Source of the DNA: Waddlia chondrophila WSU 86-1044
GTDB lineage: Bacteria; Chlamydiota; Chlamydiia; Chlamydiales; Waddliaceae
Direction: 5' to 3'
DNA: 64,000 nucleotides
NCBI RefSeq assembly: GCF_000092785.1
Contig: NC_014225.1
Location: 1,501,340 to 1,565,339 of the forward strand
The notes beneath the pieces were generated by a model. It searched no databases and was not told the origin of the DNA. It saw only the letters and a program-made list of their open reading frames with translations. The first letter of the stretch is position 1; each line of letters begins with the position of its first letter. Below, piece by piece: positions 61,078 through 64,000 of the stretch. Made by a program: the position numbers and the translations under genes.

Positions 61078-61896
61078 ATGAAACTTAAACTTTGGGATGT
61101 CTTAGGCCAAGAATCTCCCTTGCAAATCGTCGGTGTGATCAATGCTTATGCTGCGATCATGGCAAAGGAGGTCGGTTTTCGAGCGCTCTATCTTTCAGGA
61201 GCAGGGGTTGCCAACATCTCTTATGGCATTCCCGATATTGGAAAAACAACACTGGAAAATGTTTTGGAAGATGCTTTGCGCATCACACAAGCAGTCGATC
61301 TGCCTCTGCTCGTCGATATTGACACCGGATGGGACAAGCCGGAAGAGACAATACGCGCAATGGAAGAGATTGGCGTGGCCGGCGTCCATATCGAAGATCA
61401 AGAGTTGAAAAAAAAATGCGGCCATCTCAATGACAAAAAGATCATCTCAACTAGCGAAATGTGCGAGAGAATTCGCGCATGCATAGAAGCGCGCAAAGAC
61501 CCGCAGTTTGTTGTGATGGCTCGCACCGATGCCTATGCCAATGAAGGGATCGACAAAACGCTTGAAAGGCTGCACGCTTACAAACAGGCAGGAGCAGGAA
61601 TGATTTTCCCGGAAGCAATGCCGAAGCTTTCTCTTTATCAAACCATTAAACAATCAATTAGGCTGCCGGTTCTGGCAAATTTAACAGAATTCGGAAAAAC
61701 CCCTCTCTTCACATTGGAAGAAGTGAAGGAGGCCGGCATCGACATCGCTCTTTACCCATTATCGGCTAATCGAGCAATGAATCTAGCTGCTTTGAAAGTT
61801 TTCCAAGAAATTCGGCAAAAAGGAACACAAAAAAATCTTTTGGAGATCATGCAGACAAGAGATGAGCTGTATCATTTCCTAAAATATATGGGTTAA
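61078..61896 (+). CDS. prpB: Methylisocitrate lyase
   Basis: A 272-residue PEP-mutase/isocitrate lyase-superfamily enzyme cleaving 2-methylisocitrate to succinate and pyruvate. DTGWDKPEETIRAMEE carries the metal Asp region, and ELKKKCGHLNDK is the PrpB signature loop (KRCGH) with the catalytic Cys. VMARTDAYANEG and FPEAMPKLS also match. GGAGA lies 13 bases before the ATG at 61078; an in-frame TTG at 61054 would add 8 residues. A carboxyphosphonoenolpyruvate mutase is the alternative, but the neighbours favour PrpB. Confidence 0.88.
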   Translation: MKLKLWDVLGQESPLQIVGVINAYAAIMAKEVGFRALYLSGAGVANISYGIPDIGKTTLENVLEDALRITQAVDLPLLVDIDTGWDKPEETIRAMEEIGVAGVHIEDQELKKKCGHLNDKKIISTSEMCERIRACIEARKDPQFVVMARTDAYANEGIDKTLERLHAYKQAGAGMIFPEAMPKLSLYQTIKQSIRLPVLANLTEFGKTPLFTLEEVKEAGIDIALYPLSANRAMNLAALKVFQEIRQKGTQKNLLEIMQTRDELYHFLKYMG

Positions 61897-61909
61897 GGAT
61901 CATTAAAAA

Positions 61910-63040
61910 ATGGTAGAGACAAAAACAAAACAAAAGAGCGGCGGTTTAGCCGGTATCATCGCCGGAGACTCCAGCATCTGCCTATGCGGAGCAAAAGAAG
62001 AGAGCCTGCTTTATCGCGGTTATCCGATCGAGGAATTGGCACAAAATGGAGGATTTGAAGAGACTGCCTGGCTTCTTCTTAGAGGAAAGCTTCCCAATGA
62101 TAAAGAGTTAACCGGATACAAGCAAAAACTTAGAGCACTTCGAGAGCTTCCGGATACACTAAAGAAAATTCTTGAACAACTCCCCAAGCAGTGCAACATG
62201 ATGGATGTTATGCGTACAGGCTGCTCGGCTCTTGGCAACATTGAGCCGGAAACTGGAAAGAGCGATCTTTTTCAAGTCGCCGATCGGTTGATCGCATGCT
62301 TTGGATCAATGCTTCTTTACTGGTACCATTTCCATCAATCGGGAAAAAGGATCCCTCTTGAGACCGGTGAAGACACTCTTGCCGGGCATATTCTGCATTT
62401 AATTTTGCAAAAGGAGCCGTCGGATCTGCATCGCAAATGCATGGATTGTTCACTTATCCTCTACGCCGAGCATGAATTCAACGCTTCAACATTTACCGTG
62501 CGCACAATTGCCAGCACTCTTTCCGATTTTTATTCCTGCATCTGCGGCGGCATCGGCGCGCTACGCGGACCTTTGCACGGAGGAGCCAACGAACTTGCGC
62601 TTTCACTCATCCAGCAGTTCGATTCTCCAAAAGCTGCAGAACAAGGGATCAGGGAAGCTTTGAGTAAAAAAGAGCGGATCATGGGATTCGGACACCGGGT
62701 CTACACAACAAAAGATCCCCGCTCCCCAATCATCAAAGGATGGGCATACAAGCTTGGACAAGAGACAGAAATGGCACAATGGTTTCCTGTTGCTGAATGC
62801 ATTGAAAAGATGATGTGGGCCGAGAAAAGGCTTTTTCCAAACCTAGACTTCTACAGCGCATTGGCCTATCATTTCATGGGAGTGCCGACACCGATGTTCA
62901 CTCCTCTATTTGTCATGTCGCGTATTTCTGGATGGTCTGCGCATCTGCTTGAGCAACGCGCCAATAATAAACTGATTCGCCCGCTTAGCAATTATATAGG
63001 ACCGGAGAAAAAAACATGGACCCCCTTGTTAAACCGTTAG
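61910..63040 (+). CDS. prpC: 2-methylcitrate synthase/citrate synthase
   Basis: A 376-residue citrate synthase-fold enzyme, condensing propionyl-CoA (or acetyl-CoA) with oxaloacetate. Seen: [53 protein letters not shown] with catalytic His, [14 protein letters not shown] with the second His, and [14 protein letters not shown] with the Asp. Position between prpB and prpD points to the methylcitrate pathway. The final 25 bases overlap prpD. Confidence 0.93.
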   Translation: MVETKTKQKSGGLAGIIAGDSSICLCGAKEESLLYRGYPIEELAQNGGFEETAWLLLRGKLPNDKELTGYKQKLRALRELPDTLKKILEQLPKQCNMMDVMRTGCSALGNIEPETGKSDLFQVADRLIACFGSMLLYWYHFHQSGKRIPLETGEDTLAGHILHLILQKEPSDLHRKCMDCSLILYAEHEFNASTFTVRTIASTLSDFYSCICGGIGALRGPLHGGANELALSLIQQFDSPKAAEQGIREALSKKERIMGFGHRVYTTKDPRSPIIKGWAYKLGQETEMAQWFPVAECIEKMMWAEKRLFPNLDFYSALAYHFMGVPTPMFTPLFVMSRISGWSAHLLEQRANNKLIRPLSNYIGPEKKTWTPLLNR

Positions 63041-64000
63041 CGGATGAGGTGATCGCCAAAATCGCCAATTATACGATAAACTACAATCCCGACAGCTCAG
63101 AAGCGTTTCGCACAGCTTCCCTCTGTTTGGCAGACTCCATCGGCTGCGCCATCCTTTCTCTTCGATTTCCTGCCTGCACTAAACTCCTAGGGCCTGTCAT
63201 CCCGGAAACAGTCGTACCAAAAGGAGTGCCGATCCCCGGAACAGATTATGTCCTCGATCCGATCAGCGCTGCCTTCGATATTGGCACGATGATCCGCTGG
63301 CTGGACTACAACGACACCTGGCTAGCTCTGGAATGGGGACATCCCTCTGATAACTTGGGTGGAATTCTTGCCGTCGCCGACTACCTTGACCGCAATGGAG
63401 AACGTCTGACAGTCAGAGATGTCTTAGCGGCAATGATCCAAGCGCATGAGATTCAAGGCTGCCTCTCTCTAGAAAATAGCTTCAACCGAGTCGGTCTCGA
63501 CCACGTTCTCTTAGTCAAAGTTGCCACAGCAGCATTAGCAACAAAACTGTTAGGCGGCGATGAAAAACAGATCCAAGATGCCCTATCACAAGCTTGGATC
63601 GACATCGGACCCCTACGAACATACCGCCACGCACCTAATACAGGGTCGAGAAAATCATGGGCAGCAGGAGACGCTGCGAGAAGAGGAGTTCAGCTAGCTT
63701 GGATCACTCTTCAAGGAGAAGAGGGGTACTCTACTCCCTTGACTGCTCCTTACTGGGGGTTAAATGACGTTCTGATGAAGGAAAATCCCATTCAACTCAA
63801 AGGCAATCTGGGAAGCTACGTCATGGAAAACGTTCTGTTTAAAATTGCGTTTCCGGCAGAATTTCATGCACAAACAGCCGTGGAAGCTGCGATACAGCTT
63901 TACCCTGATGTCAAAAAAAAATGGGATCAGATCGAAAAAATAGAGATCCACACACACGAGTCAGCAATCAGAATTATCGACAAGAAAGGACCGTTGCGGG
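63016..64000 (+). CDS. prpD: 2-methylcitrate dehydratase, 5' part (continues past the window)
   Basis: A MmgE/PrpD-family ORF starting at the ATG at 63016 with GGAG 8 bases upstream. It is open for 328 codons to the window end, against about 480 in the family. It begins [55 protein letters not shown] and [16 protein letters not shown] are PrpD blocks. It dehydrates 2-methylcitrate to 2-methylaconitate (or methylaconitate intermediates). It overlaps prpC by 25 bases, so prpB-prpC-prpD form an operon. Confidence 0.92.
   Translation, partial: MDPLVKPLADEVIAKIANYTINYNPDSSEAFRTASLCLADSIGCAILSLRFPACTKLLGPVIPETVVPKGVPIPGTDYVLDPISAAFDIGTMIRWLDYNDTWLALEWGHPSDNLGGILAVADYLDRNGERLTVRDVLAAMIQAHEIQGCLSLENSFNRVGLDHVLLVKVATAALATKLLGGDEKQIQDALSQAWIDIGPLRTYRHAPNTGSRKSWAAGDAARRGVQLAWITLQGEEGYSTPLTAPYWGLNDVLMKENPIQLKGNLGSYVMENVLFKIAFPAEFHAQTAVEAAIQLYPDVKKKWDQIEKIEIHTHESAIRIIDKKGPLR

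Noticed and set aside
1-64000. CRISPR arrays, prophage modules, restriction-modification or toxin-antitoxin pairs
   Set aside because: I saw no regularly spaced repeats, cas genes, phage structural genes or methylase/endonuclease pairs in the window.

Overview
The window is from a bacterial chromosome in the phylum Chlamydiae, most likely a chlamydia-like (environmental, Parachlamydiales-type) organism rather than a member of the Chlamydiaceae. The evidence is gene content and order. From memory and unchecked, dnaX-ybaB-ptsI-ptsH-(hypothetical)-comEC, dnaJ-rpsU-tsaB-lon, rnz-xerC-ABC-F ATPase, ftsK-yycJ, and UPF0158/dapF/clpP/glyA all follow chlamydial neighbourhoods, and a CdsZ-type zinc-ribbon coiled-coil protein is present. 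Extra metabolism that Chlamydiaceae lack (proline synthesis, beta-oxidation and methylcitrate genes, a SyrP-like dioxygenase) and two insertion sequences point to an amoeba- or animal-associated relative with a larger genome. The genus cannot be fixed from the sequence alone.

Layout. 1-6.4 kb: two paralogous small hypothetical genes, an SDR oxidoreductase, a 7TM-HD c-di-AMP phosphodiesterase (PgpH type), galE and an unknown gene. 6.4-8.5 kb: an IS1-family element with a single-ORF, frameshifted transposase, split by an apparently intact IS3-family element bounded by a 10-bp direct repeat. 8.6-24.3 kb: core genes: dnaX, ybaB, the hprK-ptsH-ptsI group with a SUKH-domain gene, a degenerate NDH-2-like ORF, comEC, tRNA-His, uppP, ftsK, yycJ-like, dnaJ, rpsU, tsaB and dgt. 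24.4-28.1 kb: two divergent large hypothetical proteins, one with a CX5R phosphatase-like signature. 28.2-43.4 kb: lon, a heptose-type nucleotidyltransferase, rhomboid protease, RNase Z, xerC, two tandem glycosyltransferases with N-terminal export signals, an ABC-F ATPase, an RNA methylase, folE, proB-proA-proC and hemH. 43.4-52.5 kb: rnpB, cdsZ-like, glyA, clpP, dapF, UPF0158, an RF-1-like GGQ protein, a membrane protein, mscL, serC and a PLP dehydratase. 52.6-64 kb: a TauD/SyrP-like dioxygenase, an HSDL2-like SDR, a MATE exporter, a 581-residue unknown protein, then a divergent pair of catabolic operons: thiolase, 3-hydroxyacyl-CoA dehydrogenase and enoyl-CoA hydratase on the minus strand, and prpB-prpC-prpD (prpD cut by the window end) on the plus strand.

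How the genes fit together. hprK, ptsH and ptsI form an overlapping set for a PTS phosphorelay that probably works in regulation. uppP, ftsK, dapF, glyA and galE serve envelope and division. proBAC gives a complete glutamate-to-proline route. The last 6 kb suggests that acyl-CoAs are degraded by beta-oxidation and that propionyl-CoA is fed into the methylcitrate cycle.

Most notable: ptsI is out of frame at a 10-base homopolymer right after its conserved N-terminus, and the IS1 transposase is broken at another 10-base homopolymer. Others are the nested IS pair, the CX5R-type protein, a perfect hairpin presenting the dgt start codon in its loop, a 123-nt imperfect hairpin between rpsU and dnaJ, and a dispersed 14-bp repeat. 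I did not identify an entirely new multi-gene system. Every intergenic stretch is shorter than 300 bases.
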